A DNA stretch of 64,000 nucleotides from Flavobacteriales bacterium (GCA_016717305.1 JADKFY010000004.1:62001-126000); one strand, 5' to 3'. Numbered from the stretch's first letter, positions 25,860-34,939 are shown. Notes: generated by a model from the letters alone, not told the origin. Made by a program: numbers and translations.

Positions 25860-27752
25860 TTAACGCAACAACACAACGTGCCCGATGGATCTTCTGGTCC
25901 CACTGGAACCCAAGGTCTCTGGTCGTATCTCCAAGGTCCACGCGTAAATGCCGGATGGGATGTTGCTCTCTGCTTGCCACGCCAAATACGGATCGTCCGA
26001 TTCCCAGAGCAGCCCTCCCCAGCGATCGAAGATCCGTAGCACGTAGGCAGAGCTAGGGCAATCAAAGATCGGCCGGAAGCCATCGTTGATCCCATCTTCA
26101 TCCGGGGTGTAAGCATTCGGGATGTACACCGGACAATCGCAAAAGTCGGCGGTCAGGACGATCGTATCCGACACAGCGCCACATGCATTGTACACTTCGA
26201 CCCCATATTCCCCGGACCCATTTGCAATGAACCTCCCTGCTAGGCTACCATCACTCCATGTGTAGTTGTATCCCGCGCCTTGCACATCGAGCACCTCGGT
26301 GAAGCCAGTGCAGATGATCCGGTCCGGACCAAGGTCCACCACCGGAAGTTCGATGATGCCCAATGTCATGCTTGACGAACTTGTGCATCCGTTTTCCGAA
26401 ACGCTTACCGTGTACGTGTCCGCGAGTTCCGCAGCCTGCACGGGAGCGGTACTACCGTCGTTCCACAGGTAGGTCCCACCGGGCCTTTCCACGTTGAACA
26501 GAAGGACCGTATCGGCACAGATGGTCGTATCATTCCCAAGGTCCACAACAGGATAGGGGTGGTATGTGAATACGATGGTGTCGAAGGCGGTGCAAACCCC
26601 TGCAGACACTGCAACATTGTATGATCCACTACCTGTTACGGTAATGGTCGGGGTCGTGCTGCCGTTCTGCCACAAGTAGGTGGCTCCTGCATTGGTAGCG
26701 TCCAACACGCTCACGTCACCAGTGCACTGTTGTTGGTCCGTGCCCAAGTCAACCATGGGACTGGCAATGAGATCAACAAGAATACTGTCCCTGCCGCTGC
26801 ATCCATTGATCGAGGCATCGACCCAGTAGATACCGGATACTTGTGGGCTGAACGTGGGGTCCGTGCTCCCGTCCTGCCACGAGTAAACGGCTCCGGGCAA
26901 GGTCGCGTCCAAAAGAACAGCGTCCCCTTCACACGCCTCAAGATCGGCTCCCAGGTCCGGTTCCGGATCGTTCTGTATGGTCACCAACACGGTATCAGAG
27001 TACGTGCAAAAAGGGGCGAAGGAAATATCGTCCAAGGCGAAATCGTTGCCACTTTGAGAGGTATTGAGGTTGCTAATGCATATCGTAGCGGAAGTAGCGC
27101 TGCCGGAGGTCCACACTTCATAAAAGTTGACCCAGTTACAGTTCTGCGCCGTGGCATTGAGGCCTGATCCGATCGCCGTGCCATTGATCGTGAATTGTAA
27201 TTGGGCCGGGGAGGAAGGGACCACCGACGCCAACCAAGCGGAGAAGGCGTAGTTCGTATTCGCTTGCACGGGAACGGTTTGGCACCAGACGTTCTGGCCC
27301 GCTACCTCAGCACCGTTCACCACCAACAAGTTGCCTCCACCATTGTACCCGGAGCATGGTGCGAAGTTGGTGTGAAGGTCTTGCGCGTTGTTGTCCACAC
27401 CGTAAGTGCCTGCATCGGAAAGGAGCCCATACGTACCGCCTGTGCCAAGTATGTAATCGCTGCTGAACCCGACGGCACCCGCTGAAAAGTTGCCGTTCAC
27501 AACAAGCTCGCCAGAAGTACTGAAATCGGTGACCGTACAAATGATCGTTCCACCGCTGCTTACCGACTGGAACTGCGCCGTGCTGCCGTTGTTCCACAGA
27601 TAGCTCTCGAAACCGGGGCCGACGTTCAATAGGATGTTTTGTCCGGCACAAAGGATCGTGTCCGGTCCAAGGTCGATCACGGAATTACATTGCGAATAGA
27701 CCTGACCAACGGAGCCAAGAACAAGCGCGAAGAACAGGTGGCCGCGAACGCC
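25860..27752 (-). CDS. Ig/PKD-like repeat surface protein with type B sorting domain, N-terminus lost in G/C block
   Basis: At least 630 aa. The frame is coding past 27680 up to 27752 (HLFFALVLGSVGQVYSQC, the hydrophobic core and cleavage site of a signal peptide) and then enters the poly-G block, so the first residues are unreadable. Five or more repeats of the type DLGPDTILCAG...YLWNNGST, one jelly-roll insert (about residues 60-230), then the sorting domain (YIPNAYTPDEDGIND, FDRWGGLLW). Such repeats are typical of large T9SS-exported adhesins. It ends seven bases from the convergent TonB-C-like gene. Confidence 0.85.
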   Translation of the reverse strand, partial: GVRGHLFFALVLGSVGQVYSQCNSVIDLGPDTILCAGQNILLNVGPGFESYLWNNGSTAQFQSVSSGGTIICTVTDFSTSGELVVNGNFSAGAVGFSSDYILGTGGTYGLLSDAGTYGVDNNAQDLHTNFAPCSGYNGGGNLLVVNGAEVAGQNVWCQTVPVQANTNYAFSAWLASVVPSSPAQLQFTINGTAIGSGLNATAQNCNWVNFYEVWTSGSATSATICISNLNTSQSGNDFALDDISFAPFCTYSDTVLVTIQNDPEPDLGADLEACEGDAVLLDATLPGAVYSWQDGSTDPTFSPQVSGIYWVDASINGCSGRDSILVDLIASPMVDLGTDQQQCTGDVSVLDATNAGATYLWQNGSTTPTITVTGSGSYNVAVSAGVCTAFDTIVFTYHPYPVVDLGNDTTICADTVLLFNVERPGGTYLWNDGSTAPVQAAELADTYTVSVSENGCTSSSSMTLGIIELPVVDLGPDRIICTGFTEVLDVQGAGYNYTWSDGSLAGRFIANGSGEYGVEVYNACGAVSDTIVLTADFCDCPVYIPNAYTPDEDGINDGFRPIFDCPSSAYVLRIFDRWGGLLWESDDPYLAWQAESNIPSGIYAWTLEIRPETLGSSGTRRSIGHVVLLR

Positions 27753-27846
27753 GGGGGGGGGGGGGGGTAGAAAAAAAAGACCCCGGCCCCCCCCCCCCCC
27801 CGCCCCGGCCCCCGGGGGGGGGGGGGGGGGGGGGCCCCCCCCCGGC
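27753..27846. other. G/C homopolymer block, probable consensus artefact
   Basis: About 94 bases of G and C runs (longest G run more than 20) with one A8-type run. It replaces the start of the surface protein gene on the left. Composition is unlike any neighbour, and the flanking blaI reading frame is riddled with indels. Confidence 0.8.
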
Positions 27847-27894
27847 GTCCAACGAAGGGGGCGGGCAATTCGCTTCCAACCGTTGGCCGACTGT

Positions 27895-27902
27895 TATATT
27901 TG
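27895..27902 (+). promoter_or_regulatory. Consensus -7 box TATATTTG before blaI-like gene
   Basis: Exact match to the Bacteroidota sigma-A -7 element TAnnTTTG. The ATG of the BlaI-like gene begins at 27907, so a start 5-7 bases below the box would give a leaderless or almost leaderless message. The -33 element is not clear. Confidence 0.55.
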
Positions 27903-27906
27903 TGAT

Positions 27907-28231
27907 ATGGAACCATTGACCTGCGGGAAGAGCAAGTGATGCAGGCTTATGCGGTATCGAAAGGGATTCGTCAAGGATGTATTGAAGTCCAAGCCAAAAG
28001 GGGGGGCCCGGCGGATACGACGGTGAGCACTATCAAGCATCCTTGAACAGAGGCGGGCCGCGGCACACCTCTTCCCAAAGGTCAGCAAGGAAGCTTACCG
28101 CACTCATACGTTGGAGCGAATGAAGAAGGATTATTTCAAAGGTTCTGCCCAAAGCCTCCTCTCGCATTTCATCGAGAAAGAAGATCTCAGTGTTCTAGCC
28201 ATGCATTGCTCATATCGACCAAGGAACACAA
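27907..28231 (+). pseudogene. blaI: BlaI/MecI/CopY-family repressor, several frame breaks
   Basis: Pieces of one winged-helix repressor are readable in alternating frames: MEPLT, then REEQVMQA, then KGFVKDVLKSKPK, then TTVSTI, then FPKVSKEAYRTHTLERMKKDYFKGSA plus LLSHFIEKEDLS. Order and spacing match BlaI family proteins of ~120 aa. At least four single-base shifts (frames 1-0-1-0-1) occur within about 170 bases, and the extreme C-terminus runs into the second G/C block. BlaI proteins repress the operon they share with an M56 sensor protease, which follows here. Consensus error next to the homopolymer blocks is the simplest explanation; real decay is possible. Confidence 0.75.
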
Positions 28232-28319
28232 AGGGGGGGGGGGGGGGGGGGGGGCCGCGGGGGGGGGGCCCCCGGGGGTTTCTCTTGGGGGGGGGGGGGC
28301 CCCCCCCCCCCCCCTTTTG
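28232..28319. other. G/C homopolymer block, probable consensus artefact
   Basis: About 88 bases of G then C runs. It hides the end of blaI and the first transmembrane segment of the M56 gene. Confidence 0.8.
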
Positions 28320-29380
28320 GCGGGTGAAACCTTTTTCTTGCGAATCGCATATGGTCATGTTCCGGGGCTGTCATTGATCACGCCACTTGTACCCCGGCCG
28401 TCGGGTCTGATGGACCTACCCGTTTTCGTGCTGCCCACCGTAGTTACCAACGCCGAATTGGGTGCGGGCGGTTTTCAATTCCAATGGGTCGATCTTCTTT
28501 TGGTGGCCTATTCGGTCGGCGTGGTGGTCCAACTATATCGTTTGGCCATGGATGCACGCGCCGCGTGGTCCTGTTCTGGAAGTGCGGGTGATGAAGCTTC
28601 TTCATTCCTGTGGCGATACGTCGTTCCTAGCCGCTTGCAGGGAGTGGATCGAGAGGCTATGATCATCCATGAACGAGCGCATGTTCGAAATGGACACAGT
28701 GCCGATGTGTTGCTCTTTCGCATTGTCCAAGCCTTTAATTGGTTCGTGCCGACGGGTGGGCCCGCGAATTGCAATTGGTACATGAGTACACTGCCGATGC
28801 GGAGGCCAAGGAGCACCACAACGACTACGATTCCCTTTTGTTGGCAGAGGCAATAGGGCTGCCACGTTTCACGCTAACCAACAGCTTTCGTTCGTCCAAC
28901 CTTAGAACCAGAATTATGATGATGCACAGAAGTCCCTCCAAGAAAACCGTTCGGATCAAGTATGTCGTAGCGGCCGCGTCCCTTGCCTTCTTACTAGCTA
29001 GCGCTTCGCCGATCCGTTCTGCAGTTCCATTCCATGGCGCGCAGAACGAAGTGCTCAAGAAAGCGGAAAAGATGCCCGAATTTCCGGGTGGTATGGATGG
29101 CCTGGTGAAATTCCTCCAAGCCAACATCAACTATCCAGCCTCCGGTAACAAGGCGGTGAAGGAAGGTGGCGAAGGCCCGACAGGGACCGTTCATGTACAA
29201 TTCGTGGTGAAGCAGGACGGTGTTGTTGATAAGGTGGTGGTGCTCAAAGGCTATTCCCCCGCACTCGATGCGGAAGCGATCCGTGTTGTAAAGGCAATGC
29301 CCAAATGGGAGCCGGGAATGAACGATGGCAAGCCAGTGGCCGTTGAAATGGTGCTACCTATCCGCTTCGCACACGACTAA
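28320..29380 (+). pseudogene. M56 family (BlaR1/MecR1-like) metallopeptidase with TonB-C domain; 5' end masked and one frame break
   Basis: The readable part begins in the first membrane region (FFLRIAYGHV-GLSLITPLVP), continues through a second helix (VDLLLVAYSVGVVVQLYRLA), and reaches the zinc site HERAHVRNGHSADVL (HExxH, E further on) and FNWFVP. Near 28750-28760 one base is missing; the next frame resumes WARELQLVHEYTADAEAK, which carries the downstream conserved Glu/His segment. After a third helix (about 28965-29015) a TonB-C-like domain follows: PEFPGGMDGLVKFLQANINYP and VKAMPKWEPGMNDGKPVAVEM. In Bacteroidota such M56-TonB fusions sit beside blaI, as here. The sensed signal is unknown. 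Confidence 0.8.
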
Positions 29381-29398
29381 GGGAGCTGGTTGGAAATG

Positions 29399-29432
29399 GA
29401 ACGCCCGCCTCGGTATGTCCGGGCGGGCGTTC
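29399..29432. terminator. Bidirectional terminator
   Basis: Perfect 11-bp stem GAACGCCCGCC (29399-29409) with 29422-29432, 12-nt loop, between the convergent M56 and Spy-like genes. Confidence 0.75.
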
Positions 29433-29454
29433 TTCAATTGTTCGGTAAATACGC

Positions 29455-30189
29455 TTACTCGTTGTGCGGCTTCTTCGCTGGATCACGCTTCTGCATTTCG
29501 CCACGGCGTTGGAGTCCTTCAGCCTGTTTGGCTTTGCGTTGCTCCATCATCTTGGTGTACTGCTCCGCGGTCAACACGCCCTTCAATTCAAGGTCGCGTT
29601 GTTCGCGCAATTGCTTCATTTGTTCCTTGTTGCCCGCTTCGTCCTTCTCTGCATTCTTAAGCTTGGCCACGCTCGCCGCGAACGTACCGTTGATGATCTG
29701 CACCTTGTTGGTCTGGTCTTCGTTCAAGCCCAGGTCCTCGGTCATGGCATCTGTGCGCTTCTCTGCACGGTCGGCAGCACGCTCTTGCATTTTTGCGGGG
29801 TCATTGCCTTTTTCTCCTTGACGCTCCGATCGGCGCTCTTGCTCCAACGTTTGCAATTTCGTGAACTGCTCAGGTGTGAGCACTCCCTTCAGTTCTGCGC
29901 TATGCTGTTCACGCAATGCCTTCGAGCGTGACTTACGCTCTTCTTCACTGAGGTTCGTCTTGCGCATTTCAGCCATCGCTGTGTTGAACCGGGTGTTGAT
30001 GCCCTGCACTTTCGTGCTTTGGTCCTTGTCCAACCCCAAGTTGGAGGTCATGGCTTCGGTCTGCTTTTCGCTCCTTTCTTCAGTCCGTTGCTCCATTGTA
30101 GGCTTCTCCTTCGCAGGTGTCGCTTGTTTCTGGGCACTAACGGTGGTAAGGCTCGCAAGCAATACCGTGGTGATCATTAGTTTGTTCAT
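29455..30189 (-). CDS. Secreted Spy-like protein with two LTPEQ repeats
   Basis: 244 aa from MNKLMITTVLLASL at 30189 (an upstream ATG adds a non-signal stretch). Signal peptide cleaved near VSAQ. Two copies of a ~95-residue helical unit: the first around DLGLDKDQSTKVQ ... ELKGVLTPEQFTKL, the second around DLGLNEDQTNKVQ ... ELKGVLTAEQYTKM. It is very rich in Glu, Lys, Arg and Gln. This is the LTxxQ pattern of Spy/CpxP periplasmic chaperones and of Bacteroidota DUF4890-type proteins. A role in periplasmic folding or stress is inferred from the pattern only. A related single-repeat protein lies at 32669. Confidence 0.75.
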   Translation of the reverse strand: MNKLMITTVLLASLTTVSAQKQATPAKEKPTMEQRTEERSEKQTEAMTSNLGLDKDQSTKVQGINTRFNTAMAEMRKTNLSEEERKSRSKALREQHSAELKGVLTPEQFTKLQTLEQERRSERQGEKGNDPAKMQERAADRAEKRTDAMTEDLGLNEDQTNKVQIINGTFAASVAKLKNAEKDEAGNKEQMKQLREQRDLELKGVLTAEQYTKMMEQRKAKQAEGLQRRGEMQKRDPAKKPHNE

Positions 30190-30295
30190 GTCCATTCCGT
30201 TGTTGGTTGTTGCTCTTTGATGCACGTACCATGCCGAAGGTTCGATCGGTCGTTGCCAACTTCCGTTAAACCCTTTTCAACAGCTCACGAGTAGG

Positions 30296-32377
30296 TCATT
30301 TGGATACCACGAAACGGATCGCCTTTTTCCCATCAACCAACATGGTATACGGGCCATTCTCCAACGCTGAAACATCAAGCCCGCGCAACGCTGTACCGAC
30401 AGTGGACTCCATGCAAACCCTGCCGGTGGCATCGTATACCGCAAGCTTGGTGTTGGTGGAAAGGTTCGTCGGTATGCTCATCTGGATCCTGTCCTTTGCA
30501 GGGTTCGGGTGCAATACGATCCCTGTTGAAGCGAACTCTGGAACACCAGCACCAAGTGCAGGGTCCAATCGTACCAATGTGCTGTTGGTGGCGTTCACGT
30601 ACCATAGTTTACCGTCAGGCCCGATCTTGATCCCCATGATACCTGGTGTACCGGTGGCTATCCTGCCCAGTTCTGCAAATCCGTTCTCGGTATCATAGAT
30701 CACCACTTCACCCGTTGCATGGTCGCTCACGAGCAGTTTGTTCCCGATAACGTCAACACCTGAAGGCTGCTGCAGACCCGTGGTCACCACTTCTTCCCAA
30801 GTGACATTGGCCATGTTCCGGTATGTCAAGTAGTTCTCCTGAGCAATAAGGGTCGAAACACCACCGGGGATCCCTGCTTGTGTTCCGCTCCGCGTATCCA
30901 GACGCATGACCCTTTGTCCTCCGTGATCGACCACGTACAACCAATTCGTGTGTTTGTCCACCACGCAATGGCTTACAATATGATCGTTCGGGTCGCGCGT
31001 GATGTGCAATTGTGGATACCGGAGGATGGTGGCATTGTCATGGTAATCCTGGCCTGGACCATGGTCCGCACGGAAGTCGTACATCACCACATCCTCGTTC
31101 TGGCCATCAACCAACCAATACCGGTTCCACCGTTCGTGTGCGATGCCTTGGCTTCGCGGTGATACATGGCACATGTCCAGGTGACTGCCCAAACCGCCAA
31201 ATCCTGCTTGTGCATAGATGGCCGGATCGGCGCTCCAAAGGGTTGGTCCGGTGAAGGGGGTAGGGCCTGTCTGGTTGCCATTCGCGTCGTAGATGCCAGG
31301 GCTCGTGGCGAAATTGTTGTTATTGTCCATGGCAATACCGGTGGGCAGGCTCATGAAGTGGCGGGTCGCAGGATCCCGTTGGTAAAGGAAGGTCTGGTCC
31401 TCGGTGCCGGGATCCGTGAATTTGACCGTGCTGCCCCCTGTGGCGAAGAGGTCCTTATTGATCACCCACAATTCGTTCCTTGTTCGATCCGGATGAAAAT
31501 CCAGATCACGTGGGACCAAGATGTCCTGATCTCCGTTCGCGACCATGGTCATGGTAGGTGGAGCGAAGAGGTACTCTTCCACGCGATCCGGTGTTGCAGA
31601 AGCAATGATCATCATACGTTCATTTCCATCATTGGTCGAGTTCAGATCCGTATCACCATTGACTCCTGCAATGCGCACGTTCAGATCTTCGGTTCCTTCC
31701 AATGTTGGGAGCCATGGCACATCGTGCAAGAAATCGAATTTGACCCCAGGGGCATAGTTGACACCGGTTGCTTCGTACAGCGTTTCTGCACCACCTCCTA
31801 CACTATAGGCTACTGAGTACGAAGTGATCGCTTCGGTCCCAACGTTCTGGGCAATGCCTGCAATATGCACCGGAAGGTCAACTTCGCAATAGTAACCCGT
31901 CGTGTTGGTGATAAGTGCGATGTCGCGGGCCACTGGTACCATTACCGTGAATGTGTGCCTGTTGAATCCTTCCAAGTCCTCACCGTCGAATGCAGCGGAG
32001 AACAGGCCGTTCACGAATACGGAGAAACCGGCTTGCCCATCACCCCAAGAATCGATGCAGATGATGTCATATTGCGCGCCTTCCGTTAGGCAAAAAGGAC
32101 CTTCAGTGATCGCTGCATTGTTCGCGTAGCCACCTGCTGGACTGGTCTCGCCGCCAGCACTCGCACAACTTAGTGCAAGGTTGCCGCCCGTAAAGATGGG
32201 AGCAACACCACAATTGTTCCCTACAGGCACCAATTGCCAATAAGTCTCATTGCCGTATGCATCGGTGTTCACCTGGATCGTTACTTCCAACTCACCCACC
32301 GGACATTGGGCTTGTGCGGGAATGAATGGGAGCGCGAAAAATGCGAGTGAAAGTAGCGTCGTGTTCTGTTTCTTCAT
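30296..32377 (-). CDS. Secreted beta-propeller (NHL-like) protein with type A sorting domain
   Basis: 693 aa. Signal peptide ending PAQAQ. An N-terminal beta-sandwich domain follows (about 25-150; YDIICIDSWGDGQAGFSVFVNG), next a CARDB-like domain (about 155-265), then a propeller of NHL type (about 275-600; FHPDRTRNELWVINK, NWLYVVDHGGQRVMRLD, SGVDVIGNKLLVSDH, IKIGPDGKLWYVN). The last ~80 residues form the T9SS type A domain (LHPNPAKDRIQMSIP, YDATGRV, GPYTMLVDGKKAIRFVVSK). Binding or structural surface role likely; no catalytic motif seen. A -7-like TATCTTTC lies at 32397-32404. Confidence 0.82.
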   Translation of the reverse strand: MKKQNTTLLSLAFFALPFIPAQAQCPVGELEVTIQVNTDAYGNETYWQLVPVGNNCGVAPIFTGGNLALSCASAGGETSPAGGYANNAAITEGPFCLTEGAQYDIICIDSWGDGQAGFSVFVNGLFSAAFDGEDLEGFNRHTFTVMVPVARDIALITNTTGYYCEVDLPVHIAGIAQNVGTEAITSYSVAYSVGGGAETLYEATGVNYAPGVKFDFLHDVPWLPTLEGTEDLNVRIAGVNGDTDLNSTNDGNERMMIIASATPDRVEEYLFAPPTMTMVANGDQDILVPRDLDFHPDRTRNELWVINKDLFATGGSTVKFTDPGTEDQTFLYQRDPATRHFMSLPTGIAMDNNNNFATSPGIYDANGNQTGPTPFTGPTLWSADPAIYAQAGFGGLGSHLDMCHVSPRSQGIAHERWNRYWLVDGQNEDVVMYDFRADHGPGQDYHDNATILRYPQLHITRDPNDHIVSHCVVDKHTNWLYVVDHGGQRVMRLDTRSGTQAGIPGGVSTLIAQENYLTYRNMANVTWEEVVTTGLQQPSGVDVIGNKLLVSDHATGEVVIYDTENGFAELGRIATGTPGIMGIKIGPDGKLWYVNATNSTLVRLDPALGAGVPEFASTGIVLHPNPAKDRIQMSIPTNLSTNTKLAVYDATGRVCMESTVGTALRGLDVSALENGPYTMLVDGKKAIRFVVSK

Positions 32378-32668
32378 TTGTGGGGTTGATCGATGCGAAA
32401 GATATCATTGAAGATCCACTTGGCCGCGAGAATATGGCAACCTTATTGGGATCCTTGTTATGGGAGACCCAGAAAGGCCAAGTGAGAAGCAAGTGGGCAG
32501 ATCTATCAGCGCAGCATTCCCACGATCGGGGCGGGTAATCCACAGAAATTCCGTCGATCAGTAACTCGTTTTTGTCGAAATGGACAATGCCCATCTACGC
32601 TCGGGAACGTGGGAAATGATCGGCCTTTGATCTGCAAGTCCAGCTGCACAACCTTAAAACCTAAAGCA

Positions 32669-33052
32669 ATGAAGAAGACCATCATGACCTTATGCCTCGC
32701 TTTCTGTGCAACGCTTGCAATGCAGGCCCAAGACACCAAAGCGAAAAGTGATAAACCAGCGCATGACCAGAAGCACGAATGCTTGATGGCGGGCGATGAA
32801 ACGTGGACAGCCTTGGGTCTTACAGCAGAGCAGGTCACCAAAGTAAAGGATGTTCAGAACTCCTGTAAGAAGGACAAAATGGCCGCCAAAGATGACGCTA
32901 CGGCCATGGCTTCGATGACCAAACATGAAACAGAGTTGAAGGGGATCCTAACTCCTGACCAGTACACGAAGTATAACGCTTGGTGCGCTGAGCAGCATGG
33001 ACATATGATGAAGTCCGACATGAAGTCGGATGGAGATCACATGAAGAAGTAA
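32669..33052 (+). CDS. Small secreted Spy-like protein with LTPDQ motif
   Basis: 127 aa from MKKTIMTLCLAFCATLAMQAQ (signal peptide). The mature part is helical, charged, and has LGLTAEQVTKVKDVQ and ELKGILTPDQYTKYNAW, close to the repeat unit of the protein at 29455. The C-terminus is His/Met-rich (EQHGHMMKSDMKSDGDHMKK), which could bind copper or another soft metal; that is inference. Monocistronic, ended by the UUCG hairpin at 33084. Confidence 0.75.
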   Translation: MKKTIMTLCLAFCATLAMQAQDTKAKSDKPAHDQKHECLMAGDETWTALGLTAEQVTKVKDVQNSCKKDKMAAKDDATAMASMTKHETELKGILTPDQYTKYNAWCAEQHGHMMKSDMKSDGDHMKK

Positions 33053-33083
33053 TAGTATTAGCGTTCTGCTCCGAACGATGAAC

Positions 33084-33109
33084 ATGGTCCCGGCTTCGGC
33101 CGGGATCAT
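33084..33109 (+). terminator. Intrinsic terminator with UUCG tetraloop
   Basis: Stem 33084-33094 with 33099-33109 (seven GC-rich pairs plus four outer ones, one G-T), loop TTCG closed by C-G, followed by TGTTTT. It ends the Spy-like gene, and its right arm overlaps the stop codon of the convergent GNAT gene. Confidence 0.85.
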
Positions 33110-33660
33110 TGTTTTGGGGCCAATTTGGAATAGACCGCACTATCCAAGAACTTTCCGTTCCAGAAATAATTCTCCTTGAGGATTCCTTCCCGTATGAAGC
33201 CGCACCGTTGTAACAACCGGTTCGAAGCATGGTTGAGCGGGTCCGTTACCCCTTCAATGCTATGGAAACCGAATTGTTGGAACCCCACCTCGGTCACCGC
33301 ATTCAATGCCTCACACATGATACCCTTGCCCCAATGGTCGGGATGCAAGGCGTAACCTACTTCGCCGCGATGGTGTTCCAATTTGATCCGGTAGTAACCA
33401 ATTGTGCCGATCAACGTGTGATCGTCCTTCAACGAAATGGCCCAAGAGATCGACGTGTTTTCCTTTAGGTCCTGTATGTTCCGTTCGATCAATTCGATGC
33501 TATCGCTCTTCTCCTTGGCTTTCGGCCTTCCGATATAGCGCATCACGCGTTCATCCGATCGTAGGCTGAACATGGCATCAACATCGCCCATGTCGATCTC
33601 GCGGAGGGTCAATCGTTCTGTTACGATCTTTGGGAAGGGTGAGAAATTGAGCGTGAGCAT
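33106..33660 (-). CDS. RimJ/RimL-type GNAT N-acetyltransferase
   Basis: 184 aa from MLTLNFSPFP at 33660 (upstream ATG gives a poor N-terminus). GNAT subclass acting on ribosomal or other protein N-termini: TERLTLREIDMGDVDAMFSLRSDERVMRYIG, LIGTIGYYRI, RGEVGYALHPDHWGKGIMCEAL (acetyl-CoA loop), HSIEGVTDPLNHASNRLLQRCGF, EGILKENYFWNGKFLDSAVYSKL. The acceptor is unknown. Divergent from the CPBP protease gene. Confidence 0.9.
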   Translation of the reverse strand: MLTLNFSPFPKIVTERLTLREIDMGDVDAMFSLRSDERVMRYIGRPKAKEKSDSIELIERNIQDLKENTSISWAISLKDDHTLIGTIGYYRIKLEHHRGEVGYALHPDHWGKGIMCEALNAVTEVGFQQFGFHSIEGVTDPLNHASNRLLQRCGFIREGILKENYFWNGKFLDSAVYSKLAPKQ

Positions 33661-33762
33661 AGTGCAAAGAAAGATGGAGAAGCCCCCGGTCCATTCATAC
33701 AAAAGAGCCGCCTTCCATGTAGAAGTTGCTCAACCAGAACGGCGAAGTTCTACGTTAGGAGC

Positions 33763-34740
33763 ATGCAAGACAAGAAACGCGGGATCACTTCATTCCTTTT
33801 GATCGCTTTCGGCCTCACGTGGGGAATTGCCGGGATCGGTGCTTTGTTCGGGATCAGTGCAGGAAGTGGAGCCTCCTATGTTGCAATGGCTGCACTTTGC
33901 ATGTTCGGACCCGCCTTGGCTGCGGTAGTGCAACATCGTAAGATCGAGGGGCGCCCCTGGCAAGAACTTGGGCTGCACTGGAATTTGATCCGTTGGAAGT
34001 ACTTGGTGTGGACCTGCTTGATCGGGTTGTGCATCGTGCCACTCACCATGTTGGCAGTGCATTTATTCGGCAACCAACTCGCAATGGCGCCATTCGGCCA
34101 TGTCGCGGTGACCGGGGAACGTTTCGCGACGGCCGTAGCTGAACTGATGGCGGCGAAGGGAGTAACAGCTGAAGGCTCCAGTGTTCCAAGTGCCCTATCA
34201 AGGTTGCCCGGGGGTCTGATCCTTTTGGCTTCGTTGTTGGGCGCTTTGTTCACTGCATTCACCGTGAACCTGCCCTTCATGTTGGGAGAGGAACTCGGTT
34301 GGCGCGGATATCTCTACAAGGCCACCGCACAGTGGCCCGCGCTGGAACGTATCCTGCTCACTGGCTTTTTTTGGGGTTTGTGGCATGCACCGCTTATTGC
34401 CATGGGCCATAATTACCCCGGCCATCCGATCGCCGGGATCGGGTTGATGGTCGTATTCTGTGTGCTCCTTGCCTTCCTATTCGATTGGTGCCGAACACGG
34501 ACCAACAGTGTATGGGGTGCAGCCGTTCTCCACGGACTGATCAACGGAAGCGCCGGTGCAATGGCCTTGTTCGCCTGGGGCGGATCCGTATTGGTGGCTT
34601 CGCCCGCAGGGGTGGCGGGCTTTATCGCAATTGCAGTCCTGGTGCTCGCTGTGTTGTTGATCGATGGCGACTACCGGCGGAACCTGTTCGTGGCAGCAAC
34701 GCACTACGACCGGATCACTGATCAGGTGCCACGATTTTGA
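33763..34740 (+). CDS. CPBP family intramembrane metalloprotease
   Basis: 325 aa, about eight membrane helices. All three family motifs are present: EELGWRGYL (EExxxR, about residue 180), FFWGLWHAPL (FxxxH) and a third His in LHGLING (HxxxN). The family (CAAX protease and bacteriocin-processing) cleaves within the membrane; in bacteria it is often linked to self-protection or peptide processing, but no partner is seen. Its 3' end overlaps the convergent S4 gene by 26 bases. Confidence 0.9.
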   Translation: MQDKKRGITSFLLIAFGLTWGIAGIGALFGISAGSGASYVAMAALCMFGPALAAVVQHRKIEGRPWQELGLHWNLIRWKYLVWTCLIGLCIVPLTMLAVHLFGNQLAMAPFGHVAVTGERFATAVAELMAAKGVTAEGSSVPSALSRLPGGLILLASLLGALFTAFTVNLPFMLGEELGWRGYLYKATAQWPALERILLTGFFWGLWHAPLIAMGHNYPGHPIAGIGLMVVFCVLLAFLFDWCRTRTNSVWGAAVLHGLINGSAGAMALFAWGGSVLVASPAGVAGFIAIAVLVLAVLLIDGDYRRNLFVAATHYDRITDQVPRF

Positions 34741-34939
34741 TCTCCAGATCTTCCAGGGTCACGGTTTCTCCTGCACGCACTTTATAGGTCTTACGAAGCT
34801 CTACGGCACCGTTGACCTTCACGATCCCTTCGGCCACCAACATCTTTCCTTCACCGCCGCTGTTGCAGGCCCCGGCCAGTTTCAGCAATTGGTTCAATTC
34901 AATGTAGTCGCCACGTAGTTGAATGGTGATCTGTTCCAT
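34715..34939 (-). CDS. RNA-binding S4 domain protein (YbcJ-like)
   Basis: 74 aa, the whole protein being one S4 domain: LRGDYIELNQLLKLAGACNSGGEGKMLVAEGIVKVNGAVELRK has the YbcJ order. Such small proteins bind structured RNA, perhaps rRNA. It follows the GreA/B-like gene by 12 bases on the same strand, so the two are probably co-transcribed. Confidence 0.88.
   Translation of the reverse strand: MEQITIQLRGDYIELNQLLKLAGACNSGGEGKMLVAEGIVKVNGAVELRKTYKVRAGETVTLEDLEIKIVAPDQ

Noticed and set aside
33763..34740. Bacteriocin immunity or processing locus around the CPBP protease
   Set aside because: No precursor peptide, radical SAM, or exporter gene is adjacent; neighbours are housekeeping genes on the other strand.
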